From positions 1-56,033 of the forward strand of contig CALFRH010000063.1 of assembly GCA_937919225.1 (NCBI GenBank): a stretch of DNA of 56,033 nt. The letters run 5' to 3'. A program made the translations under genes and the position numbers. Position 1 is the first letter of the stretch, and each line of letters opens with the position of its first letter. The notes beneath the pieces were generated by a model. It saw nothing but the letters and a program-made list of their open reading frames with translations, searched no databases and was not told where the DNA came from. This stretch comes from an uncultured Parvularcula sp. (GTDB lineage: Bacteria; Pseudomonadota; Alphaproteobacteria; Caulobacterales; Parvularculaceae). Of the stretch, positions 17,814-24,736 are shown piece by piece.

Positions 17814-18139
17814 TAAGATCGCCTTCCAAGCAACTGCATCAACGCATTCCGGATCATCAATAAAGCGCTGAGCGCTTCATTGATTTCAGAGCGGCAACCG
17901 CCATCGCAATGACATTCATGTTTGCGGAGCTGATCAGAAATCTGTCCGGCTTGGCCCAGGAGCTGCCCCAGCATGGAACGCTCTGCCGGGCGGTGACGCG
18001 TGCGGCCAAACACGCATTCATTGAGAAAGGCATTGGTGGACAGGCCCGAAGATTTGACCATCGCCAAGAACGCTTCGCGCTTTTCCGCAGGAGGACGGTA
18101 GGGAATGGGTGCTGGTCGTTTTGGTTTCTCTTCGCGCAT
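17813..18139 (-). CDS. MobC-like relaxosome accessory protein
   Basis: A 108-residue basic protein. The first half is a ribbon-helix-helix-like segment (AFLAMVKSSGLSTNAFLNECVFG), followed by LGQLLGQAGQISDQLRK, typical of MobC/TraJ relaxosome proteins. A cysteine-rich stretch ECHCDGGC, then a helix (ALSALLMIRNALMQLL), completes it. MobC helps the relaxase bind and melt oriT. It is the first gene of the mobC-relaxase-small membrane protein operon, and the hairpin array starts about 90 bases upstream. The HCHCDGGC-like cysteines are unusual and could bind zinc. Confidence 0.75.
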   Translation of the reverse strand: MREEKPKRPAPIPYRPPAEKREAFLAMVKSSGLSTNAFLNECVFGRTRHRPAERSMLGQLLGQAGQISDQLRKHECHCDGGCRSEINEALSALLMIRNALMQLLGRRS

Positions 18140-18225
18140 GTCTCCCCATTGTGACGAAAACGGTTATCCCAATTCCTCGCGGCCCAGAGATAAACGCTGG
18201 CACAAATGCGCGAAGATGCGGTTTT

Positions 18226-18568
18226 CAAAGGGTCACCCTTTGATCGATGGCCCGCCAGGAGAGCGACATCTCCTGGCTCGATGGGTTGGCGAAGGGAGCG
18301 CTGAGTTCTCCCTTGGCTCGGCTGTCCAGTGCGGGCGACTTCGACACTGGTGCAGGTTCAGGCGGCATACGGCCTGATCGATGGTTATTCCAAATGGAGA
18401 GCGAATTCTCCAATGGTCGTGATTGAACGGACGAGACCGTTCTCTCCAGCGCAGAAGGCTCGATGCCTGAATGCGCTGGACCAATGCCCTTAGCGATACA
18501 CGGATCGAAAATCCGGGTGATCGGTTAGCGCATTCCGGAGAGGGGTCTGCGGGAGACAGGATGTCTCC
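18226..18568. repeat. Array of ten tandem hairpins; candidate oriT or structured RNA
   Basis: In 343 bases between mobC and the next genes there are ten separate short inverted repeats, all with perfect stems: CAAAGGG (18226), GCCAGGAGA (18254), AAGGGAG (18292), CCAGTG (18326), TCAGGC (18358), TGGAGA (18395), GAACGG (18425), TCCAGCGCA (18445), CGGAT (18501) and GGAGACA (18552), each followed by its complement. Loops are 3-18 bases; the second and sixth share GGAGA-GCGA-TCTCC. No reading frame with gene character is present in 18140-18700. The location next to mobC and the relaxase gene is where an oriT is expected. Confidence 0.7.
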
Positions 18569-18784
18569 TCAGCAAGGTGAGCGGGGGTGAATACCAACGC
18601 ACACCTTGTAACCATCTACCCCTTACTTTTCCATAATAACACTCATGATTGTACTGGCGCAAATTTCACAATCTATGAGACATTACCCTCAACGAGGAAA
18701 ACAATGCCAAATCCTGGTTTAGGATTTGTCTGTTCACAGAAGTTTTGTGAGACACCTCTGATCATAATAAATGGAGAACCATCT

Positions 18785-18991
18785 ATGTCCAAAGGATACA
18801 GGCATGACATGCCGTGGCAGGAGAAACAAAAGCTCTTTCCAACAGACCCGGCTTATACGGCGCCGCGCGATGCGGCCTACACAATGAGCCATGGCGCTTA
18901 TGGCGAGTCGTCAGAAGAACAGGCCCGCAAAGCCTCCGCCTGGCGCGCGACGAATCCTCCGACGAAATTCTATGATGGATTTCGCCGCTAA
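18785..18991 (+). CDS. Small hydrophilic protein of the mobilizable element
   Basis: A 68-residue protein (MSKGYRHDMPWQEKQKLFP...), rich in tyrosine, alanine and proline and ending NPPTKFYDGFRR. I chose the ATG at 18785 (GGAGAACC upstream); an in-frame ATG at 18704, also preceded by GAGGAAAA, would add 27 residues. No family is recognised. It precedes the SprT-like gene on the same strand. Confidence 0.6.
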   Translation: MSKGYRHDMPWQEKQKLFPTDPAYTAPRDAAYTMSHGAYGESSEEQARKASAWRATNPPTKFYDGFRR

Positions 18992-19077
18992 TTTTTACGG
19001 ATCACCCCCACGAGGAAAACGGTCTTCGAGATGATCCAGATTTCCTTTCATCGATTTGACGATGCAAGGAACTCCCA

Positions 19078-19821
19078 ATGTCTGGCGTGTACACCACAGA
19101 CGCTGAAACTGATCCAAACGCAGTCCCGACACGCGAGACGTATGACGCATTTCAGCATGCCTATGATCATTTTAATTGGGCGCTATTTGAGCGTAGCTAG
19201 CCCAATTGCCTGATTACGCTTCAGCGAAAATCACGTTCCTTCGGCTATTTTAGCCGCCATCGCTTTAAGCGGCATGACGGCAAAACCTGCGACGAGATTG
19301 CGCTGAACCCCGCCTATTTTAAAGAGCGCTCGGTCAAAGAAACGCTCTCCACGCTCGTCCATGAGATGGTTCATCTCTGGCAGGAGTATTTGGGGACGCC
19401 GGGTCGTGGCCGGTATCACAATCGTCAATGGGCCGAGAAGATGAAAGCACTGGGCCTGCATCCATCCCATACCGGCAAACCCGGCGGGCGGGAGCTGGGC
19501 GATCAGATGAGCCATTATATTCTTGAGGGCGGCGCGTTCGATAAAGCGGCAGAAGAATTGATCGCCCAAGGTTTTCGGATTGAATGGCCGGAACATGTGA
19601 CGCCGCTTCTCTCCGCCCCGGCGCCTGGCGGTTCATTCACAACGACATCCGGTTTGCAATCTCCAGGCGGCGCAGCCAAGGCCTCAAAAGCCGGTAAACG
19701 CATCAAATACACATGCCCAGAGTGCGGATTGAACGCCTGGTCACGCCACAATGCCTGTTTGTATTGCGCGCAAGACCATCCCCCTCAAGAGATGGTTCCG
19801 GCGATGGGGGGCCAGTCATGA
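19078..19821 (+). pseudogene. SprT-like zinc metalloprotease gene with an in-frame amber codon
   Basis: The ATG at 19078 (AAGGA upstream) opens MSGVYTTDAETDPNAVPTRE, then AYDHFNWALFERS and a TAG at 19198-19200. The same frame continues PNCLITLQRKSRSFGYFS, then TLVHEMVHLWQEYLG (HExxH zinc motif) and a C-terminal zinc ribbon YTCPECGLNAW...CLYCAQD, ending at 19821. The interrupted position corresponds to the leucine of the family's FxxxLPxCLITLQR segment, so this is a single nonsense change and not a boundary between two genes. Family knowledge: SprT-like proteins are DNA-protein crosslink or anti-restriction-type metalloproteases. It could be dead, or produced by amber suppression. The next gene overlaps its stop as ATGA. 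Confidence 0.85.
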
Positions 19822-20165
19822 GTACGCTATGGCAAGCGCTCATCCTCGGCGTCATGACGGCAAGCTACGCGGCTGGCGGATATTGGCTCAATGTGTTTGC
19901 GAAATCAGAACCAAACCTCAGCACGCTGGTCTTATCCATCTGCCTATATCTGGCCGGGAATGGTTTTTATGTCATGATCTTAAAGACCAATAGCTATGGC
20001 GTGGCGGTTATGCTCTCAAGCGTGATGCTGTCTCTTCTCAACCTGGCTGTCGCCTCCCTGATTTTCGGTGAACGCCTCAGCGCGCAACAATGCGTTGGTA
20101 TCGTCTTTGCGTTGCTGGGGGTAACGCTCGTTGTGGTGCCGGGAATCAAACTGACCTCGATGTAA
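19818..20165 (+). CDS. Small EamA/SMR-like membrane transporter
   Basis: A 115-residue protein with four predicted membrane helices: WQALILGVMTASYAAGGYWL, then TLVLSICLYLAGNGFYVMIL, GVAVMLSSVMLSLLNLAVASLI and CVGIVFALLGVTLVVVPGI. The motif FGERLSAQQ before the last helix is typical of drug/metabolite transporters of the SMR/EamA superfamily (half-size). The ATG overlaps the SprT stop as ATGA, so it is coupled to that gene. The substrate cannot be predicted. Confidence 0.75.
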   Translation: MSTLWQALILGVMTASYAAGGYWLNVFAKSEPNLSTLVLSICLYLAGNGFYVMILKTNSYGVAVMLSSVMLSLLNLAVASLIFGERLSAQQCVGIVFALLGVTLVVVPGIKLTSM

Positions 20166-20195
20166 AAGGCGGCCCTGCGTGATGGAACCGCCTTT
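20165..20195. terminator. Bidirectional terminator between convergent genes
   Basis: AAAGGCGG (20165-20172) pairs with CCGCCTTT (20188-20195), a perfect 8-bp stem with a 15-base loop, between the transporter stop and the convergent DUF3768 gene. Confidence 0.75.
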
Positions 20196-20213
20196 CAAGT
20201 TGATCACAGCTGA

Positions 20214-20576
20214 TCAGTAGTCATTCGCTAGCATGATCGTCATAACCCGATAGGACTTTTCAAGATCATCCGGGGCTTCTGAGCCATAGATCAACTGATC
20301 GTCGGCATAATAATCGATCTTCCAGAAGATTTTTCCGGCGCCATCGATATCAACCGCGCCAAAGTCATGTTCACCATATGGATCATTGTCTTCGGTGAAA
20401 GCGTCAAATACCGCGATGCTGGCAAAGACTTTAGCTTGAATAATTGGTTCAAGATCTCCGACGCCGCTCGTGATGACAATGCTCCCAGGAACACCGCCTG
20501 AAATAGACGGACTTCCAAATGCGGCGCGGAACCGATCATTCAGTTCCGCGATCCGCGTGGTATCACCCCCGCTCAT
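20214..20576 (-). CDS. DUF3768 protein
   Basis: A 120-residue protein matching DUF3768: RIAELNDRFRAAFG at the start, TSGVGDL, then FDAFTEDNDPYGEHDFGAV, FWKIDYYADD and RVMTIMLANDY at the end. The family is common on alphaproteobacterial plasmids and integrative elements and its function is unknown. It begins at the stop of the DUF736 gene (TAATG), so the two form one operon. Confidence 0.88.
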   Translation of the reverse strand: MSGGDTTRIAELNDRFRAAFGSPSISGGVPGSIVITSGVGDLEPIIQAKVFASIAVFDAFTEDNDPYGEHDFGAVDIDGAGKIFWKIDYYADDQLIYGSEAPDDLEKSYRVMTIMLANDY

Positions 20577-20926
20577 TAGAGTTCATCCATTGCAGGTTTA
20601 TCAGTTGAACCGTTGCGCTTTTTGGGACGGTTCCAGTAGAGGCTGTACTCTCCAGTGTCATCACGCATCAGCGCCGGGTAGATGGGGGCAGGAAACACCG
20701 GCTCATCGATTTCTGATGAGATGTAAGGCTTTTCATCCTGGGTTTTCTTTAGCCATCCGCCGCCGGTTTCCTGATCTGTGTTCACATCAATGATGCGTAG
20801 ATCGGGCTGGTTCTCATTTGTCTTTTCCGCAACCGGTTCAAACCGGAGATCAGCGGTGAGGGTTAGAGTTTGAATACGGCCTTCAAAGATACCGTCTTCT
20901 GATTTTGTAAAGTGTCCGATTTTCAT
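20576..20926 (-). CDS. DUF736 protein
   Basis: A 116-residue DUF736 protein: MKIGHFTKSEDGIFEGRIQTL, then the GGGWLKKT segment, PYISSEIDEPVFPAPIYPAL and YSLYWNRPKK. The family is small, beta-rich and almost confined to mobile elements of alphaproteobacteria, where it sits near traG and relaxase genes; its role is unknown. The start has AAGGAGCGTC upstream. Transcription runs away from the structured region at 20950-21135. Confidence 0.88.
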   Translation of the reverse strand: MKIGHFTKSEDGIFEGRIQTLTLTADLRFEPVAEKTNENQPDLRIIDVNTDQETGGGWLKKTQDEKPYISSEIDEPVFPAPIYPALMRDDTGEYSLYWNRPKKRNGSTDKPAMDEL

Positions 20927-21008
20927 CTTAGACGCTCCTTCTTTTATAATTCAGACCACAAACCGTTTGCGGTCTTTCTTCGATGGAGCGCCGCCCAACA
21001 GCCCGGAT

Positions 21009-21133
21009 GGATGGGCTGTCATTGCCGCCTTTTCGCCCTCAGCGAACAGGTAAGGCGGCATGAAAAGAAATTTGCTTCGCGACTGGAATTGAAGCTTTAG
21101 CTTCAACCGGAAATTTCTTTTGACCGCCCATCC
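21009..21133. other. Nested inverted repeats: possible three-way-junction RNA or cruciform
   Basis: The closing stem GGATGGGC (21009-21016) pairs with GCCCATCC (21126-21133). Inside lie TGCCGCCTT (21023-21031) with AAGGCGGCA (21052-21060), extended by TCA/TGA, and then AAAAGAAATTT (21063-21073) with AAATTTCTTTT (21111-21121). The last pair encloses TTGAAGCT-TT-AGCTTCAA (21089-21106). All pairs are perfect. The region 20927-21347 has no gene. It lies 200 bases upstream of traG. Strand is unknown, because both would fold. Confidence 0.6.
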
Positions 21134-21347
21134 GCTTCCGGATGTTCAGGTCTCACATTCGATGAAAGCCGCTTTGACCGGTTGCCTGGTTCACTCAGAG
21201 AAAGAAGAGACGTTTAAAGATTAAATGTAGACAACCAACAACCCGATGACGATGGCTTCGAAGCGCTAGTCTACGAGGAAAAGCCTCGCTGTATCCGTTC
21301 AGAATCCCAGGGTGAAAATGCCAACTTAAGTACCCCGGAAAAAGCAT

Positions 21348-22892
21348 ATGAGAATAAAGGAACAAGCGCCCGCGCCGAATCTAATGGATGGAATACCGCG
21401 CGGCTTATCAACCAAATATATGCGGGATCAATCAATCCCCCAAGCGCGCTGGCAGACGCAAGAAGCCATTCTGGGTCACGAACCGCTCACATACGATCCG
21501 CAAAACCCGCAAGGTAAAATCCTGATAGGAGCCGTGGGAGATAAGCTGATTGGGGTATCTGATAACCGGCACATTCAAACCGTTGCGGGTAACCGCTCGG
21601 GCAAATCCGTAACCGTCATTAGCAATTTGTTTTTCTATAACGGCTCGGTCTTTGCTGTGGATGTGAAAGGCGAGCTGTCAGAGACCACTGCTGTGGCCCG
21701 CGCCAAACTTGGTCAGCATGTGATTATCCTTGATCCTTTCAATATCGTCAAAGGTGAGGCGCGCAAATTCAGGGGCCGATTTAATCCGCTGAAGAAGCTC
21801 TCTCTTGAATCCTACACGGTGATTGAAGATGCCATGCAGATCATCGATGCATTCATTGTAAAGACCGGAGAAGAAAAAGATCCGCACTGGAATGAATCCG
21901 CTGCAGCCGCGATGCTTGGCTTCGTGCTCTATGCCGCCTTTGGCGAGGATGTGCCGGAAGAAGAGCGAAACCTGATCACCATGCGCCGGTTTATCACCGG
22001 GGCGCGGCGCCAGGAGCCGATTGACGATGAAACCTCTGGCTATGCGCTACCGCGCCGCATGATGCGCGGGATCGAATATTTACGAAACGGGCGCCATGAC
22101 GACATCGCCGATGCGATTGATGCCTCGGTTCGCGGTCTTTACGAAAAATCCCATGACGAAATGGCAGGCGTGCTCTCGACCATGAACCGCCATACAGCAT
22201 TGCTTGAATTCCGGGCTATGCGCGAATTGCTAAGCGGTCACGATTTTGATTTCCGCGACTTGAAGCGCAACCCAAAAGGACTCACCATTTACTCCGTACT
22301 GCCTGCTACACGGCTCAACCAGTGCGCCCGCCTGTTGCGTATTCAGGTCAACCAACTGATTGAGGCGATGGAGGAGGAAAAGACCGTTCCTAAAGCGCCT
22401 GTGCTGGCGATCCTAGATGAATTCCCAGTCCTCAAGCGTATGGATTCACTGGAAGCCGCCGCCGGACAAATCGCCAGCTATCACTTGAAGCTCTGGACGA
22501 TCCTCCAAGATTGGGGGCAAGGCCAGGCAATATATAATAAGCGCTGGGAGAGTTTCGCAGCCAATGCGGGTATCCTGCAATTCTTCGCCAACACGGATAC
22601 GACTACTACGGAGTATATATCCAAACGCCTTGGCAAAACGCCAGTCGTCCAAATCCGCCAGGGTGATACATCACACGAACAGCGTGAAAAGGGACTATCC
22701 GGCGCCTCTCAATCTAAGCAGCTTTATCCCCTCCTCACCCCGGATGAGGTGGCGCTAACTTTTGCCAGATCAGACCCACACAAACGCCAGCTCATCCTGT
22801 TAGCAGGCCTCAACCCGATGATTATACAGCGGGTTGAGTGGTGGAATAAAGCTGCGCCTTATGCTCATCACTTTGCGTGTGCGCCCGCTTGA
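21348..22892 (+). CDS. traG: TraG/VirD4-type coupling protein
   Basis: A 514-residue T4SS coupling ATPase. Walker A is AGNRSGKSVTVISN near residues 80-90, followed by the family signature FAVDVKGELSETTA, and Walker B is PVLAILDEFPVLKRM near 345-360. Near 400-430 come SFAANAGILQFFANTD and TTTEYISKRLG, the sensor region. There is no N-terminal transmembrane pair; 600-700-residue members have one, so this is a short cytosolic form. Family knowledge: it docks relaxosomes to a mating-pair channel and powers DNA export. No VirB4 or other channel gene is in the window, so it would have to use a helper element's channel (inference). Confidence 0.9.
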   Translation: MRIKEQAPAPNLMDGIPRGLSTKYMRDQSIPQARWQTQEAILGHEPLTYDPQNPQGKILIGAVGDKLIGVSDNRHIQTVAGNRSGKSVTVISNLFFYNGSVFAVDVKGELSETTAVARAKLGQHVIILDPFNIVKGEARKFRGRFNPLKKLSLESYTVIEDAMQIIDAFIVKTGEEKDPHWNESAAAAMLGFVLYAAFGEDVPEEERNLITMRRFITGARRQEPIDDETSGYALPRRMMRGIEYLRNGRHDDIADAIDASVRGLYEKSHDEMAGVLSTMNRHTALLEFRAMRELLSGHDFDFRDLKRNPKGLTIYSVLPATRLNQCARLLRIQVNQLIEAMEEEKTVPKAPVLAILDEFPVLKRMDSLEAAAGQIASYHLKLWTILQDWGQGQAIYNKRWESFAANAGILQFFANTDTTTTEYISKRLGKTPVVQIRQGDTSHEQREKGLSGASQSKQLYPLLTPDEVALTFARSDPHKRQLILLAGLNPMIIQRVEWWNKAAPYAHHFACAPA

Positions 22893-22920
22893 ACTTTGAT
22901 CTAGGCCATTACCGTGCCGC

Positions 22921-23760
22921 CTATGTGGGTCGTTCAGCACTTGAAACAGAGCGCAGAATTTCAAGGCTAAGATTGATATTGTCGGGATGCCGACATAGAT
23001 AAAATGCGGTCTCCTCATGGGGCGAATTCAAGGCGTGCGCATGAAAACCTAGAATTCGACGTCCCTTGTTGTCGAAATCGTATCCATCAATCGAGTATTC
23101 AAGCTGGCTGTTTCCTAGCAAGAACACAGCCCCGAAGTCGGTGCCCGTGGCGGCGAATCCATCATGCACGCAGTAAGAATCCCAGCGCATTTTACGCGCA
23201 CGCAATCGAAGCGCTAGCGAGTCCTCGTTCTCACGCCTAACAAACCTCACCACAATGGTCCGCACCCGAAAGTAGATCTCCCCTCGGACCATGTGGATCA
23301 TCCAAAGTATGTATTCGATGAAGTTATCTTGGTCCGTTTTCGCCAGGAAGGTGCCGCGCAAGGCTCCGGCCAGCAGTGATTGATCGGCAAACCGATCAAA
23401 GCCGCGTTCGAGTGCATATTTTTTTCCAGCTTGCGCGTCACCTCGATGATCCACGAGCGCGATTGGCGTGAGCATCCCAACTTGATCGACGAAGACCGTG
23501 ATTTTGTTCAAGCGATCCGATTTAGGAATAGTGTAGACATATCGCCCACTTTTCTTCTGCCAGTAACCTATAGCAAAGCGCCGCAACCATTCAGGCTTGG
23601 GGTCTTCATCGTCCGCAAACGGCCCGTCATGGATCTCATCATCGGCCTCTACATCACACAGAAAATCCAGCATGGTATCTTTGTGGTTCTCATCGTAGCG
23701 GTAATCACGCCAATAGCAGGCCTCCGCTGCTGAGCGCAGGATTTCGATTTTGTAGGTCAT
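22921..23760 (-). CDS. Uncharacterised protein
   Basis: A 279-residue soluble acidic protein (MTYKIEILRSAAEACYWRDYRYDENH...). It has acidic N-terminal and basic central segments (VRFVRRENEDSLALRLRARKMRWDS) and a glycine-containing strand pattern (DYRYDENH, YSIDGYDFDNKGRR). I recognise no family. The start has AAGGAAAGC upstream. It lies between traG and the 10-bp repeats at 23851, transcribed against its neighbours, and looks like independent cargo. Confidence 0.65.
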   Translation of the reverse strand: MTYKIEILRSAAEACYWRDYRYDENHKDTMLDFLCDVEADDEIHDGPFADDEDPKPEWLRRFAIGYWQKKSGRYVYTIPKSDRLNKITVFVDQVGMLTPIALVDHRGDAQAGKKYALERGFDRFADQSLLAGALRGTFLAKTDQDNFIEYILWMIHMVRGEIYFRVRTIVVRFVRRENEDSLALRLRARKMRWDSYCVHDGFAATGTDFGAVFLLGNSQLEYSIDGYDFDNKGRRILGFHAHALNSPHEETAFYLCRHPDNINLSLEILRSVSSAERPT

Positions 23761-23850
23761 AATTGCTTTCCTTCCGTGAGGTTGAAAAGCACGCGTGCTC
23801 TATGTGTCGACGCCGCTGATTATTGCGTCGATCCTGCAAAATCACCCCAT

Positions 23851-23890
23851 TCGGAGTTTCTCGGAATACCTCGGAGAGCCTCGGAAACCC
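23851..23890. repeat. Four tandem 10-bp repeats (iteron-like)
   Basis: TCGGAGTTTC, TCGGAATACC, TCGGAGAGCC and TCGGAAACCC follow each other without gaps: the first five bases are constant and position 10 is C in all. A 10-bp period places each repeat on the same face of the DNA. They are followed by an AT-rich stretch (23936-23965, ATTAATAATTAATAAC). The stretch 23761-23971 contains no other gene. Confidence 0.8.
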
Positions 23891-23971
23891 TTGTTTTTTC
23901 GAAGGTAATTTGCATTTCAAACCGGAGATCTGATAGAATATGATATTAATAATTAATAACAATACTGTTGA

Positions 23972-24652
23972 ATGGACGAGTTTAGAAAACATGCAATTGA
24001 TCCCAATCGAACTGTCACGGAAGAGCAGATCGGTAGTCGTGAGGGAGACTTTCTAGGATTACGCGAAGGAGCCGTTCGTCGTGTGTGGCGTACGAATGGA
24101 TTAATCCATCGCGATGACGACTTGCCTGCTGTAGAGGTGATCGAACCCGGCAGCGATAAGGTGGTCTATAAGGAATGGTGGGCGCAGGGCCTCGTTCATC
24201 GTGACGGAGATAAACCAGCGGCTATACGCGAGTGGGACGATGGGACAACCGCTCAGTTCTGGTACAAATTTGGCCTACGGCACAGAGATGGTGACAAACC
24301 CGCGATTGTAGATCTGGGATCGGACGGCAAACCGGCGAAAGAATTCTATTTTCAGTTCGGGCGGCTGCACAGGGATGTTGGTCCGGCTAAGTTTTTGAAG
24401 GATGAGGGTAATCTTATTTACGAAACCTGGTCGCAGTTTGGTCGGGAGCACCGGACAGATGGCCCTAGCAATACCCACATTCCTTTTGGCGATTGTCATG
24501 ATACTGCAGAGCGCTCTTACAGAGTGAACGGCGTTGATCTCGACGACGCTATGGCCGGGCGTTTCCCGATACAGCGCCACCAGTTGCCAAACGCTGTGTC
24601 TGATCCGCTTGGGAGCGCTCCTCCAGGCGACAAATTCACACCTGAAGTTTAA
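23972..24652 (+). CDS. Repeat protein with five HRDGDxPA units
   Basis: A 226-residue protein built of about five degenerate 22-28-residue repeats of the form W-x-x-x-G-L-x-H-R-D-G-D-x-P-A: NGLIHRDDDLPA, QGLVHRDGDKPA, FGLRHRDGDKPA, FGRLHRDVGPA and FGREHRTDGPS. Such repeats are known from phage and giant-virus proteins and resemble MORN-type beta-hairpin repeats; the function is unknown. The start has no clear ribosome-binding site. It precedes the TPR protein gene by 84 bases and may share its transcript. Confidence 0.7.
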   Translation: MDEFRKHAIDPNRTVTEEQIGSREGDFLGLREGAVRRVWRTNGLIHRDDDLPAVEVIEPGSDKVVYKEWWAQGLVHRDGDKPAAIREWDDGTTAQFWYKFGLRHRDGDKPAIVDLGSDGKPAKEFYFQFGRLHRDVGPAKFLKDEGNLIYETWSQFGREHRTDGPSNTHIPFGDCHDTAERSYRVNGVDLDDAMAGRFPIQRHQLPNAVSDPLGSAPPGDKFTPEV

Positions 24653-24736
24653 GAACTCATCCAAAAACAGTAAGGATAGTTTCGATTGTAGTCAGCTGAA
24701 CATCGCTGGCGTTGATTAGTCTTTGGTGATGCTACT

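Noticed and set aside
18226-18568. CRISPR array
   Set aside because: The repeats are inverted hairpins of differing sequence, not direct repeats of constant length with unique spacers, and no cas gene is present.
20954-20974. Hairpin GACC-CAAA/TTTG-GGTC with TTTCTT as a terminator
   Set aside because: It has the form of a weak plus-strand terminator but no plus-strand gene lies upstream, so I did not annotate it.
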